Shown: positions 1 through 8,684 of the stretch, one piece after another | Position numbering within the stretch: the stretch's first letter is position 1 | Layout: each line of letters opens with the position of its first letter | From: Methanosarcina siciliae T4/M | GTDB taxonomy: Archaea; Halobacteriota; Methanosarcinia; Methanosarcinales; Methanosarcinaceae | DNA: 64,000 nucleotides | Direction: 5' to 3' | Assembly (NCBI RefSeq): GCF_000970085.1 | Contig: NZ_CP009506.1 | Span: 2,046,001 to 2,110,000, forward strand | Position numbers and translations under genes: made by a program | Notes under the pieces: model-generated | The model's input: only the letters and a program-made list of their open reading frames with translations | The model's database searches: none | What the model was told of the DNA's origin: nothing

Positions 1-12
1 AATTATCTTCAT
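1..12 (-). CDS. trpG: Start of trpG (anthranilate synthase glutaminase subunit), cut by window edge
   Basis: Only the first four codons (ATG AAG ATA ATT, M-K-I-I) are inside the window, 52 bases downstream of the trpE stop on the same strand. Archaeal TrpG proteins commonly begin M-K-I-I, and trpG following trpE is the expected order. The call rests on context and this short N-terminus. No strong ribosome binding site is visible. Confidence 0.45.
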
Positions 13-64
13 TTATAGCCGTTCTCGGAATTATTCCCGGATTTCCCACATACTCACTCCGGAT

Positions 65-1744
65 TCATTTTTCAACCCGGATTTCTCCGCCGATAGCCGC
101 AAGCATTGCTGCCATTTTCCTGTCAGTTTCCCTGAACTCATATGCGGGATCGGAGTCCGCAACAATTCCTGCCCCTGCCTGCACTGAAACCTTTTTTTCC
201 TGTATAAGCAGGGTCCTGATTACGATCGCAAAATCAGCGTCTCCGTTCCAGCTGTAGTACCCAACCCCGCCGCCGTAGATTCCTCTCGGAACGGCTTCAA
301 GTTCGGAAATAATTTCCATCGCCCGGATTTTCGGAGCCCCTGAAAGTGTTCCTGCCGGAAATACCGCCCTGAAGGCATCGAACTGGTCGCATTCGGGCCT
401 GAGGGTTCCCGAAACCGTGCTTTCGATGTGCTGGACATGGGAATACTTCAGGACCTCCATGAAGCCTGAGACTTTAACCGAGCCGCTTTCCGAAACCATC
501 CGGACATCGTTTCGCCCGAGGTCAACAAGCATTACATGTTCTGCCCTTTCCTTTTCGTCGTTGAGCATATGTGAGGCCAGAGCTTCGTCTTCAGCTTCGG
601 ACTTTCCCCTAGGACAGGTGCCTGCGATAGGGTTTATGATAACAGTGCGTTTGTGTACGGTCAGCAGAGTCTCAGGGCTTGCCCCCACGATTGCCAGATC
701 CCCAAACTCGAAGATATACATGTAAGGGCTCGGGTTGATTGCCCTGAGCTGCATGTAAAGCTCAAAAGGAGACTGCTCCATTTTAAACTCGCATTTCCTG
801 GAAAGGACGACCTGGAAAATATCCCCTGCAAAAATATGTTCCTTTGCCTGGAGTACGGACTCCTCAAATCCAGACCTGTCAACGCTGCAGACCTGCACAT
901 GTGAACCTGATATTGCAGACTGGCCAGAAACCTCTACACCTGCTGCAATTGCTCCTTCTGCTGCTGCCTTTGCTGGATCATCCGATTGGGCAGCTTTTTT
1001 AATTGCGGAGTAAAACCGTTCTGCTTCCGAGAGAGCTTCTTCGTACACCTTTTCCGCATCCGAACCCGGGCTTACGAAGGGGATGAGGACTATGTAGACC
1101 TCTTCAGTCAGGTGGTCGAAGACAAAACTCTTCGAAACGAGTAGGTACTGAAGGTCGGGGATGTCGGACTCGAATCCCTTCTCGACCCCCAACCAGCTGT
1201 CATATATTGCATCGTATGCCGTATAGCCTATAGCCCCTCCGAGGAATGTCTGTCTCTCAAAACGTCTGGAATTGAGGAGTTCCATCCCGTTTGTCGGAGG
1301 AAAAGCCAGACGGAGGGCATCGAAAACATCTTTTCCCTCTGGAATTACAGCCGTAAACTTTTTCGACTCTGCATTTCTATCTGGTTCCTTTTCTGCGGTT
1401 TCCGGACCGCAGACTTCCTCCATCTTTGTGCAGACCGCTTCAAAAAAAGGTGAAGCTTCCATATTCAGGAGTTCAAGGGAAATTTTTCGGTCACTTATTT
1501 TCAGTACAGCATCAGGGTCGTTTCCAACAAAAGAGTACCTTGCTCTGCTTTCCTGCTTTTCTACAGACTCCAGCAGGTAGGAGTAACCTGTTGTCCCCGA
1601 ACTCCGCAGGGCTCCGTACAGGTCGAGCGGAGAGAAGGCAGGAGAAAAGCCTTCTACTTTTGCAAAGAGCTGGACAAGGTTAGGCTTTTCGAGCCCGGAG
1701 ACAAGCTCCAGAAATTCTTCTTTTCCAAGATCAAAGGAAAGCAT
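65..1744 (-). CDS. trpE: Anthranilate synthase component I
   Basis: TrpE converts chorismate to anthranilate, using ammonia delivered by TrpG. The 559-residue protein has the N-terminal LLES motif that binds feedback-inhibiting tryptophan (about residue 57). The C-terminal chorismate-binding core carries the motifs IAGTCPRG, LVDLGRNDVR and GTLSGAPK, as expected for this family. The length is slightly above the usual 460-520 because of a variable middle linker rich in Ala and Ser. The start codon overlaps the end of trpF by 14 bases, which implies translational coupling. It is the second-to-last gene of the trp operon, with trpG following. Confidence 0.96.
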   Translation of the reverse strand: MLSFDLGKEEFLELVSGLEKPNLVQLFAKVEGFSPAFSPLDLYGALRSSGTTGYSYLLESVEKQESRARYSFVGNDPDAVLKISDRKISLELLNMEASPFFEAVCTKMEEVCGPETAEKEPDRNAESKKFTAVIPEGKDVFDALRLAFPPTNGMELLNSRRFERQTFLGGAIGYTAYDAIYDSWLGVEKGFESDIPDLQYLLVSKSFVFDHLTEEVYIVLIPFVSPGSDAEKVYEEALSEAERFYSAIKKAAQSDDPAKAAAEGAIAAGVEVSGQSAISGSHVQVCSVDRSGFEESVLQAKEHIFAGDIFQVVLSRKCEFKMEQSPFELYMQLRAINPSPYMYIFEFGDLAIVGASPETLLTVHKRTVIINPIAGTCPRGKSEAEDEALASHMLNDEKERAEHVMLVDLGRNDVRMVSESGSVKVSGFMEVLKYSHVQHIESTVSGTLRPECDQFDAFRAVFPAGTLSGAPKIRAMEIISELEAVPRGIYGGGVGYYSWNGDADFAIVIRTLLIQEKKVSVQAGAGIVADSDPAYEFRETDRKMAAMLAAIGGEIRVEK

Positions 1745-2435
1745 CGGTGCACCTCACTTCTTCAATAAATTTTCTGATTTTCGCAGCATCTTTTTTTCCC
1801 CTATCCTCTACCCCTGAAGCTGTGTCTACAGCATAGGGGGAAACGGCCCTGACAGCTTCCTGCACGTTTTCGGGTTTGAGCCCGCCTGCAAGGATCAGGG
1901 GAAGTTCTGTTTCTTCCGCAATTCTCCGGCTCAGGTCCCAGTCATGTACGCAACCTGTACCGCCGGTTTTTCCGGCAATCCCCGAGTCCAGAAGCACACT
2001 GTCCACAGCCCCGCTCTCCTCCAGCTCTCGGACTTCCTCAAGCAGTCGTGTTACAATGTTATGGAGTTTGGAAGCCTCCTGCCCGGCAGGCACGGAAAGG
2101 GTCTTTATGATTGGGATGTCGGTTTTTTCTCTTACAGCTTCAAGTTCGCTGAGAGGCAGACCTGAGTGGACCTGCACTATGTTCGGCTTTACTTTCTCGA
2201 TAAGTTCGAGGGCACAGGCAGAAGTTTCAGGCATTATTACCATTACCGAATCAAGGCATTTCGGGACTTTTGAGATAAGGGCAGCCGCAGCGTCCGAATC
2301 GAGTTTCCTTGGGCTTTCCACAGGGACTTCCGTGATGAAACCCACGGCATCGGCTCCGTAAAGAGCTGCAAGTTCTATATCTTCCTGACCGCGGATCCCG
2401 CAGATTTTTACCCTTGTTTTTGGCCTTGCTTTCAT
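1731..2435 (-). CDS. trpF: N-(5'-phosphoribosyl)anthranilate isomerase
   Basis: TrpF catalyses the Amadori rearrangement of phosphoribosylanthranilate to CdRP, the third step of tryptophan synthesis. The 234-residue TIM-barrel protein has the VKICGI motif near residue 9 with the catalytic Cys. The C-terminal phosphate-binding region has ILAGGLKPENV and the family signature Asp-Thr-Ala-Ser-Gly-Val-Glu. The start ATG overlaps the trpD stop by 4 bases and the 3' end overlaps trpE by 14, so it is embedded in the operon. It is somewhat longer than the usual 200-210 residues because of an extended helix and loop near residues 135-150. Confidence 0.95.
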   Translation of the reverse strand: MKARPKTRVKICGIRGQEDIELAALYGADAVGFITEVPVESPRKLDSDAAAALISKVPKCLDSVMVIMPETSACALELIEKVKPNIVQVHSGLPLSELEAVREKTDIPIIKTLSVPAGQEASKLHNIVTRLLEEVRELEESGAVDSVLLDSGIAGKTGGTGCVHDWDLSRRIAEETELPLILAGGLKPENVQEAVRAVSPYAVDTASGVEDRGKKDAAKIRKFIEEVRCTDAFL

Positions 2436-3544
2436 GCCTTTTCCCCGGTAGCCGGGCTTAACACGGATGTATCTGAGGAGGCAAGAAACGCTTCTCCCTT
2501 GCTAGAGCCCTCTTTTTTGTCCTGGCTGGAAAGTTCGGCAGTGAAATTTCGAAACTGGTTGAACTTGACCATGACTTTCCCGCTGTCAATTGCGTCTTCA
2601 GCAATGGGGATTGCCCGCCGGATTGAGCCCACGATCCCGCTTACGTACAGAGCTGCAGCTGCATTCAGGATAACAATGTCCCTTTTTGGCCCTTTCTGTC
2701 CCTTAAAGATGCAGAGAAGGTCACGGGCATTTTCTTTCGGAGTGCCGCCTTTGATATCTTCGGGCTTTGCCCGCAGCATGCCCATGGACTCCGGAGTAAT
2801 GGTATATGTGGAAACCCTTCCGTCTTTTAATTCCGCAACAAAGGTCTCTCCGGTATTAGAGATTTCATCCATTCCGTCCCCGTGCACCACAAGGGCGTGT
2901 TCGGTCCCGAGCTCGGCAAGGGCATAAGCTATCGGCTCACAGAGTTTGTTATCAAAAACGCCCACAACCTGCCCTTTTGCTCCTGCCGGGTTTGTCAGGG
3001 GTCCGAGGATATTGAAAACCGTCCTTACTCCGAGCTTTTTCCTTACTCCTGCAACCCGCTTCATTGCAGGGTGGAAAACCGGGGCGAACATGAATCCTAT
3101 CCCGATCTTTTCAATCGTCTTCCGGACCTGTTCCGGAGTAAGGTCCACTTTGATCCCGAGGGCTTCAAGCACATCCGAACTTCCGGACATTGAGGTTGCA
3201 GCCCGGTTTCCGTGCTTGGCCACAGGGACTCCGGCGGCTGCGGTCACGATTGCAGCTGCTGTTGAGACATTGATCGTGTTAAGCCCGTCTCCTCCTGTCC
3301 CGCAGGTATCCACGACCCTGAAAGGCGTTCCCGGCTCGATTGTATTTCCGGCTTGCTTCATGCCCCGAACAAAACCTGCGATTTCCTGAGGCTTTTCTCC
3401 TTTTGCCCTCAGGGCTAAGAGGAACGCCCCTATTTCTTCGTCTTCAGCTGTGCTGAGAATTTCCCCGATTGCGGCTTCGGCTTCTTCCGAACTCAGATCC
3501 GAGCCTTCTTCCAGTTTCCCGATGTATTCTTTCATTTCCTTCAT
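2432..3544 (-). CDS. trpD: Anthranilate phosphoribosyltransferase
   Basis: TrpD transfers the phosphoribosyl group from PRPP to anthranilate. The 370-residue protein has the glycine-rich PRPP loop DTCGTGGDG, followed by NVSTAAA and the KHGNRA motif, all diagnostic. The open frame extends 22 codons further upstream and would overlap trpA. The ATG at 3544 is preferred because GGAGG lies 7 bases before it and it leaves a 25-base gap after trpA. The C-terminal 30 residues are a Ser/Lys-rich tail not typical of the fold. Confidence 0.95.
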   Translation of the reverse strand: MKEMKEYIGKLEEGSDLSSEEAEAAIGEILSTAEDEEIGAFLLALRAKGEKPQEIAGFVRGMKQAGNTIEPGTPFRVVDTCGTGGDGLNTINVSTAAAIVTAAAGVPVAKHGNRAATSMSGSSDVLEALGIKVDLTPEQVRKTIEKIGIGFMFAPVFHPAMKRVAGVRKKLGVRTVFNILGPLTNPAGAKGQVVGVFDNKLCEPIAYALAELGTEHALVVHGDGMDEISNTGETFVAELKDGRVSTYTITPESMGMLRAKPEDIKGGTPKENARDLLCIFKGQKGPKRDIVILNAAAALYVSGIVGSIRRAIPIAEDAIDSGKVMVKFNQFRNFTAELSSQDKKEGSSKGEAFLASSDTSVLSPATGEKA

Positions 3545-3569
3545 TCGTCTGCCTCCGTCTGAATTTCCT

Positions 3570-4373
3570 TCAATTTGCTCCGAGTATGCCGGATTTGAGT
3601 TCCCTTGCAAGGGCTTCCAGCTTTTCGTTTACGCCATTTCCTTCTTCGATGATCCTGACAAAAGCCGAGCCAACAATTACAGCGTCCGCTCCGGCTTTTC
3701 TAACTTCTGCAGCCTGCTTTCCGGTTGAGATCCCGAACCCCACGGCTTTCGGAATATCGGTTTTTACCCTGGCAAGCAGTTCTTTTGTGGAACCTGCAAC
3801 ATCCGCTCTGGCCCCCGTAACCCCGAGCCTTGATACCAGGTAGACGAAGCCCGAACCTCTCTCCAGGATCTTTTGGATTCTTGCATCGGTTGTTGTGGGT
3901 GCGACCAGAAAAATCAGGTCAAGCCCGTTCTTTTCACAGCTGCTCTTCAGGTCAGCTGCTTCTTCTACCGGGATATCGGGGATGATGAGTCCGCTTATTC
4001 CTGCTTCTGCGGCATGTTCAACGAATGTTTCCACGCCGTACCTGAACACCGGGTTGTAATAGGTCATGCACACAAGCGGGACCTTGACCTCAAGGCTCCT
4101 GACAAGCTCAAAGTAGTGCTCAATATCCATTCCCGCTGCAAGTGCTCTCTGTCCTGCTGCCTGGATGGTCGGCCCGTCAGCCACAGGGTCTGAAAACGGG
4201 AATCCGAGCTCGATTATATCCGCACCTCCATTTACCAGGGCTTTTACAATCCCGGAGGTTACTTCTGCCGAGGGGTCTCCTGCCATCACATAGCCTATGA
4301 GGGCTCCTTCTTTTTTCTGCTTCAACTCGCCGAATTTTTCGGAAATTTTTTGCCTTTTAAGTTCAGCTGCCAT
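3570..4373 (-). CDS. trpA: Tryptophan synthase alpha subunit
   Basis: TrpA cleaves indole-3-glycerol phosphate to indole and glyceraldehyde-3-phosphate, passing indole to TrpB. The 267-residue TIM barrel shows the catalytic Glu in IELGFPFSDP and the second catalytic Asp in the following VADGPTIQ. The phosphate-binding region near the C-terminus is VGFGISTG and VIVGSAFV. The start lies 1 base after the trpB stop, typical of coupled expression of the alpha2beta2 complex. Length and motifs are normal for the family. Confidence 0.96.
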   Translation of the reverse strand: MAAELKRQKISEKFGELKQKKEGALIGYVMAGDPSAEVTSGIVKALVNGGADIIELGFPFSDPVADGPTIQAAGQRALAAGMDIEHYFELVRSLEVKVPLVCMTYYNPVFRYGVETFVEHAAEAGISGLIIPDIPVEEAADLKSSCEKNGLDLIFLVAPTTTDARIQKILERGSGFVYLVSRLGVTGARADVAGSTKELLARVKTDIPKAVGFGISTGKQAAEVRKAGADAVIVGSAFVRIIEEGNGVNEKLEALARELKSGILGAN

Positions 4374-4374
4374 T

Positions 4375-5586
4375 TCAGACCCCCCTTCTCAGGCTCAGGA
4401 CAGTTTCCAGGTCTTTATCTCCTCTTCCTGAGAGGTTCACTACCACAAACTCTCCGAGTTCTCCTGACTCCGCGGCTTTTTTCAGGTAGGCAAGGGCATG
4501 GGAGGATTCAAGGGCCGGAATGATCCCTTCAAGCCGGCTCAGTTCGTTAAACGCATCAAGTGCTTCGTCATCCGTAACATTGCGGGCAGTAACCCTGCCG
4601 CTTTCCGAAAGGTAAGCAAGTTCGGGGCCGACCCCTGAATAGTCAAGCCCTGCTGACACGGATTCGGACTCAAGGATCTGCCCGTTTTTGTCCTGCAGGA
4701 TCTTTGTCCTGGCCCCGTGCAGGATTCCTTCTTCTCCGACACAGAGGGAAGCTGAGTGAAGAGCAGCTTTTTCCGTGCACTTCAGGGCTTTTCCCCCGGC
4801 TTCTACGGCAATCAGCTTGACTTCCCTGTTTTCGATAAAGGGATGGAAAGTCCCCATGGCATTACTTCCGCCGCCTGCGCAGGCGATGATAGAATCAGGC
4901 AGTCTGCCTTCTTTTTCCATTGCCTGTTCCTTTACTTCCTTCCCGATAACGCTCTGGAAGTCCCTTACGATCATAGGATAGGGATGGGGCCCGACCACCG
5001 ACCCGATCAGGTAGTGGGTGTTTTCAATGTTGGTAACCCAGTCCCGCATTGCCTCGTTGATTGCGTCCTTAAGGGTTTTTGAGCCTGTCTCCACGGCTTT
5101 TACCTCGGTCCCCATGAGTTCCATCCTGTACGCATTCATCTGCTGGCGTTTGATGTCTTTTGCTCCCATGTAGACAACGGTATCAAACCCGAGGTTTGCT
5201 CCAACCATGGCTGTTGCAGTCCCGTGCTGTCCTGCCCCGGTTTCGGCAATCAACCTGGTTTTTCCCATGAACTTTGCAAGCAGTGCCTGCCCGAGAGCAT
5301 TGTTGAGCTTGTGGGCACCCCCGTGAACCAGGTCTTCCCGCTTGAGGTAGACTTTTGTCCCGTATTTCTTGCTCAGGTTCCGGGCAAAGTAAAGGGGCGT
5401 TTCCCTTCCTGCAAAATCCCTCATGTAGTAGTCAAGCTCTGCAAGGAATTCTGGGTCGTTTTTGTACTTTTCATACCCGGCATCCAGTTCTTCTAAGGCC
5501 GGCATGAGGACTTCGGGTACGTACTGCCCCCCATATTTTCCATACTTTCCTTTTAGCTGAAATTCCGAAACTTTAGTTCCTGTCAA
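4375..5586 (-). CDS. trpB: Tryptophan synthase beta subunit (TrpB1 type)
   Basis: TrpB condenses indole with serine on pyridoxal phosphate. The 403-residue protein carries the PLP lysine in GGAHKLNNALGQA and the phosphate-cradle motif AGGGSNAMG. The ETGAGQHG loop, with the catalytic Glu, is also present. Length and sequence fit the major TrpB1 form that pairs with TrpA rather than the archaeal TrpB2 form. trpA follows immediately. A 209-base gap separates it from trpC upstream, so an additional internal promoter is possible. Confidence 0.97.
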   Translation of the reverse strand: MTGTKVSEFQLKGKYGKYGGQYVPEVLMPALEELDAGYEKYKNDPEFLAELDYYMRDFAGRETPLYFARNLSKKYGTKVYLKREDLVHGGAHKLNNALGQALLAKFMGKTRLIAETGAGQHGTATAMVGANLGFDTVVYMGAKDIKRQQMNAYRMELMGTEVKAVETGSKTLKDAINEAMRDWVTNIENTHYLIGSVVGPHPYPMIVRDFQSVIGKEVKEQAMEKEGRLPDSIIACAGGGSNAMGTFHPFIENREVKLIAVEAGGKALKCTEKAALHSASLCVGEEGILHGARTKILQDKNGQILESESVSAGLDYSGVGPELAYLSESGRVTARNVTDDEALDAFNELSRLEGIIPALESSHALAYLKKAAESGELGEFVVVNLSGRGDKDLETVLSLRRGV

Positions 5587-5614
5587 TTCGATTACTCCTT
5601 GATCCTGATTTTAT

Positions 5615-5660
5615 GAGTCCTGAGTCCTGATTATTTTGAGTCCTGGTTTCGTGAGTCCAG
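5615..5660. repeat. Short GAGTCCTG direct repeats between trpC and trpB
   Basis: Copies of GAGTCCTG start at 5615, 5622 and 5638, with a variant GAGTCCAG at 5653, in the otherwise non-coding 209-base trpC-trpB gap. They could be slippage products or an operator array; nothing in the sequence decides between these. Confidence 0.5.
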
Positions 5661-5795
5661 GTGTTGAATTCTGAATTTTTTGATTCCCGATCTCGTTCAT
5701 CGGGATTTTATGAACAGAATTTAGTTTTGAAATGAAAGCGGATTTTCAACCTCATTTCAGCAGGCTGAAAACTCCGAAAAGTCAAAGAAAAGCAG

Positions 5796-6602
5796 TTATT
5801 CACGCCAGCAAAAACTCTGGACGAATTCTTTAGTTTTCTCAAGAACAGAATCGCTCTCCATAAGTGCAGACCCTATCAGCACTGCGTCAGCCCCTGCTTC
5901 CATCACGCGCCTCACATCCGCAGGACTGCTCATCCCGCTCTCGCTCAGGATGATATGGCTGGTCCCGTGGTCCAGGTCGTATTCCCGGATAAGGGGAGCA
6001 AGTACTTCCGTAGTCGCCAGGTCGATATTAAGAGTCTCGAAGTTCCGGTTGTTAATCCCTATGAGCTTTGTATCGGTTTCCAGTGCAATTTCGAGCTCTT
6101 CTTTGTTGTGGACCTCAACCAGCGGCTCAAAACCCTTTTCAAGAGCAAGGTCAACAAAATTGTCTAGCTCCGGTCCAAGGATGCCTGCAATCAGGAGTAT
6201 AAGATCGCTTCCCGTTTCCTCAAGCTGTCGCCTGTCAATGATAAAGTCCTTTCTAAGCACTGGCAGGCATACGGTTTTCCTGACCTCTTTCAGGTTTTCG
6301 AGTGAACCCCGAAAGACCCCTGGCTCGGTAAGGACTGAAATTGCGACAGCTCCGGCTTCCTCCATCTCCCATGCAAGCTCGGCAGCTGCTGCCGGCGGGA
6401 TTTCCCTGAAGCTCTTCCCCGGGGATGCCGGCTTGACTTCCGCAATTACAGGCACCCGCCCGTCTGCCCTTACAGCTGCAACAGCTGCAATAAAGTCCCT
6501 TTTCTGGAACTGCAGCTGCATTTCTTCCTCATGGATGTCGGTCCCGAAAGCCTGAATCCGGGTCTTTGTTGTGTTGAGAATGTGGAGGATTGAATCGTGC
6601 AT
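5796..6602 (-). CDS. trpC: Indole-3-glycerol phosphate synthase
   Basis: TrpC closes the indole ring of CdRP to give indole-3-glycerol phosphate. The 268-residue protein has the family motif AEVKPASPGKS with the catalytic Lys, the LRKDFIID motif in the middle, and IGINNRN and LSESGM near the C-terminus. It is the first gene of the operon on this strand. A TATA-like box and a TGTACA hexamer lie just upstream of its ATG at 6602. Confidence 0.96.
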   Translation of the reverse strand: MHDSILHILNTTKTRIQAFGTDIHEEEMQLQFQKRDFIAAVAAVRADGRVPVIAEVKPASPGKSFREIPPAAAAELAWEMEEAGAVAISVLTEPGVFRGSLENLKEVRKTVCLPVLRKDFIIDRRQLEETGSDLILLIAGILGPELDNFVDLALEKGFEPLVEVHNKEELEIALETDTKLIGINNRNFETLNIDLATTEVLAPLIREYDLDHGTSHIILSESGMSSPADVRRVMEAGADAVLIGSALMESDSVLEKTKEFVQSFCWRE

Positions 6603-6625
6603 TAATCATCACTGGTGTATATTTA

Positions 6626-6662
6626 TGTACAATAGTGTCTAATGCCATACTTGATATAAAAA
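6626..6662 (-). promoter_or_regulatory. Putative trp operon promoter with TRP-box-like TGTACA
   Basis: On the minus strand TTTTTATATC (6653-6662) is a good archaeal TATA box. About 26 bases downstream, where transcription should begin, lies TGTACA (6626-6631). TGTACA is the TRP-box sequence bound by the repressor TrpY in Methanothermobacter. Whether this organism has a TrpY is not visible here, so the operator role is inference. Confidence 0.5.
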
Positions 6663-6896
6663 GCTTTTGGATGAGGATAAACTGTTGCCAATCTTATAAA
6701 ATTAGATGAATTGTATAATAATCTGTTTTATATATGTCCGTGCCCGGAAATAAAATTCAGAAGGAAAAGCCGGTACGCAAAAAATCATGTAAAATTTGTA
6801 AGCATGCAAGAATTGAGTTAAAAACAGTTGCCGGAAAAAATGAACCGAAAACTGATGAGGATAGTTGGGGTAAACAAATCTACTTTGTTCATAGAT

Positions 6897-7108
6897 TCAT
6901 ATCTTCAACAAATCCCCGTGAACTCTCAACCATTCTTTCCTTTCTTCATAATCCGGAAGGATTTTCTGCACCTCATTCCAGAAAGCCTTTGAATGGTCTT
7001 TATAATTTGTATGGCAGAGTTCGTGGACACATTATCTCTTGTGTGTTCTATTATGTTTCTTACTTCAGCGTATATTGATTCAAAATCTCTGAAGGGTGTT
7101 TCATTCAT
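6897..7108 (-). pseudogene. Remnant: DUF1016-like N-terminus joined to HExxH (YgjP/DUF45-like) metallopeptidase C-terminus
   Basis: Reading leftwards, 7108-7029 encodes a helical piece (…FESIYAEVRNII…) resembling the start of DUF1016/YhcG proteins. In another frame, 7028-6897 encodes 43 residues starting V-H-E-L-C-H, followed by HSKAFW and PDYEERKEWL and then a stop. HELCH, HSKxFW and PDYxxRxxWL are hallmarks of the zinc-binding C-terminus of YgjP/DUF45 (M48-like) peptidases. Both families are often carried in type I restriction operons. The two parts are in different frames and both are truncated, so this is decayed DNA. The peptidase identification is firmer than the DUF1016 one. Confidence 0.55.
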
Positions 7109-7186
7109 TAAGTCCCAGTTCCTTAAAAATTACGATACTCACTTTTAAAGACCACAAGCATACAATTTTTCCTGTTCATCAAATTT

Positions 7187-7261
7187 GCCAAGCACTGCTT
7201 GGCGAATTTAAAACTCTACAAAGTTAGTTATAATCTTTCGAATTCATCACGCAGTGCGTGA
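7187..7261. repeat. Two related units, each with a perfect hairpin
   Basis: Unit 1 has the palindrome GCCAAGCA-C-TGCTTGGC (7187-7203); unit 2 has TCACGCA-G-TGCGTGA (7247-7261). Both are followed by a near-identical AATTTaAAACTC…AAAGTTnG tail and preceded by AATT-rich sequence. The stems differ in sequence but stay paired. Confidence 0.6.
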
Positions 7262-7546
7262 CCAATTTAAAAACTCATAAAGTTGGATACCTTTCCTCTT
7301 TGATTTGCAATGGTCTCCTACTGTAGAAATAATTAACTTTTTGAGACTTTACATTTAAAAGATAGCTGATATTTGTGTTTTTATTTTCTAGAAGTCGTAT
7401 GTTCCAGACTCGCTGAAGTGCGAGACAATCGTTGATATATCTCCAATTAAAAAAACCTCTCCGAACCTTAAAAATATAAAAGAATAAGTGGGACCCGAAC
7501 GCAAAAACCCTTGAAGTATCTCGGGCCCCCTCCGATCCGTTATGTC

Positions 7547-7657
7547 TCAAACATGGTCGTAAATCGTGACCATCGCCTTTGTTATCCTGTATATATCTTC
7601 AAGTATCGGGTTTGTGGCTTCTGGCTGTCCGGGAGTTGAATTTGCAGAGTCAAGCAT
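7547..7657 (-). CDS. Short ORF of 36 codons, possible gene remnant
   Basis: A 36-residue frame starts at ATG 7657, preceded by GCAGG 2 bases upstream, and ends in TGA. The peptide is soluble-looking, with acidic and helical character (…NPILEDIYRI…) and no recognisable domain. It lies in the accessory zone between restriction-type debris and the IS110 element, on the same strand as both. It may be the tail of a lost gene or a real small protein. Identity is unknown. Confidence 0.25.
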   Translation of the reverse strand: MLDSANSTPGQPEATNPILEDIYRITKAMVTIYDHV

Positions 7658-8510
7658 GTCCTGCGGCTACCCACAGGCAAAAAACCTGAAATCTGTCCAT
7701 AGAAATTTCCCCCACTCTCGTTTGTCGGAACTATTTTTCGGAACTTATCGAAACCTATTGAAACTATTTATTTTGGAGCCTCTCGGAACCAAAAAGAACT
7801 TTTATCCACTTTTAGTAATATTTGACTGAACTTAACGAAACTTTACGTAATTTATACCCAATAAAAAAATTAACGAACATGTTTATAAAAAAGCAAGTAG
7901 TGATATAAAATAATAAAAGAAGTGGAACTCCTTCAAAAGGATGACACTATATAGAGTTTGTACAATTTTTTCCATATCCCTTAAAATTTAAACCGCTGTA
8001 TTCCGAAAACATTGAAAATAAAGTAGTAAGTTTCACTATCAGAAAAGAAAAGCTTCAAATCTCACTCAAAAACATTATATACTTGCAGCATTTAAAATAT
8101 ATTTTAGAAATTATTTAACTAGATCCTGAAAATTTATTGTCAGACATCGAATCCTTCTATTCATATCCGCTCTCAAATACGCTATTTATAGAATACCCGG
8201 GCGTGTAAAGTACATAACAATAACTAAAAATTAAGAGATTTGATCTATCTTCCTTTTGCCTCCCAAAATGCCCGAAGTTCAAAACTCTCTCCTGCCTGGC
8301 AAAAGTGAAAAATAACTGAGAATGTTGAACTCATAGTTCAATTAGAAGAAACTAAAGGCTGTAAACTCTCAAATCAGTCTCCTTGAATGAAACTCATACT
8401 CGTGTGATAACCTATAATCTTGAATAAAGCTCACTACTAAAACCCATAAATTAGACATGTTATAAATGATTTTTTACATTCCATTTTTTAATCAAGATAA
8501 CTCCATTATG
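7658..8510. other. AT-rich non-coding stretch
   Basis: No credible gene is seen on either strand. The sequence is AT-rich with short T- and A-tracts. A short segment near 8381 (TTGAATGAAACTCAT) resembles the sequence flanking the dispersed element at about 10170, so part of this may be old repeat material. Confidence 0.5.
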
Positions 8511-8533
8511 AAAAAGCCGCGCTGTAAGCGCGG
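8511..8533 (-). terminator. GC hairpin followed by T-tract
   Basis: On the minus strand CCGCGCT-TAC-AGCGCGG is a perfect 7-bp stem, followed by C and five T. It lies about 150 bases downstream of the IS110 transposase stop. It looks like an intrinsic-terminator-type hairpin; an alternative is the right-end hairpin of a lost IS200/IS605-type element. Confidence 0.45.
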
Positions 8534-8684
8534 TAAATTTCCGTGAAGACGTCTAATAAGGTTGTTTTGTTTCCTCTAAACCTACAAATCGTTCTTCCTT
8601 TTTTACATCTATCAACAAAAATCTATAGCCACCACTACCGTTATTCAATCCTTTTCCTCATCTCTCCTCTCCTACCAGGTTACT

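Noticed and set aside
6734..7078. 114-codon plus-strand frame
   Set aside because: The opposite strand carries recognisable peptidase motifs (HELCH, HSKAFW) over the same bases, so this frame is a shadow.
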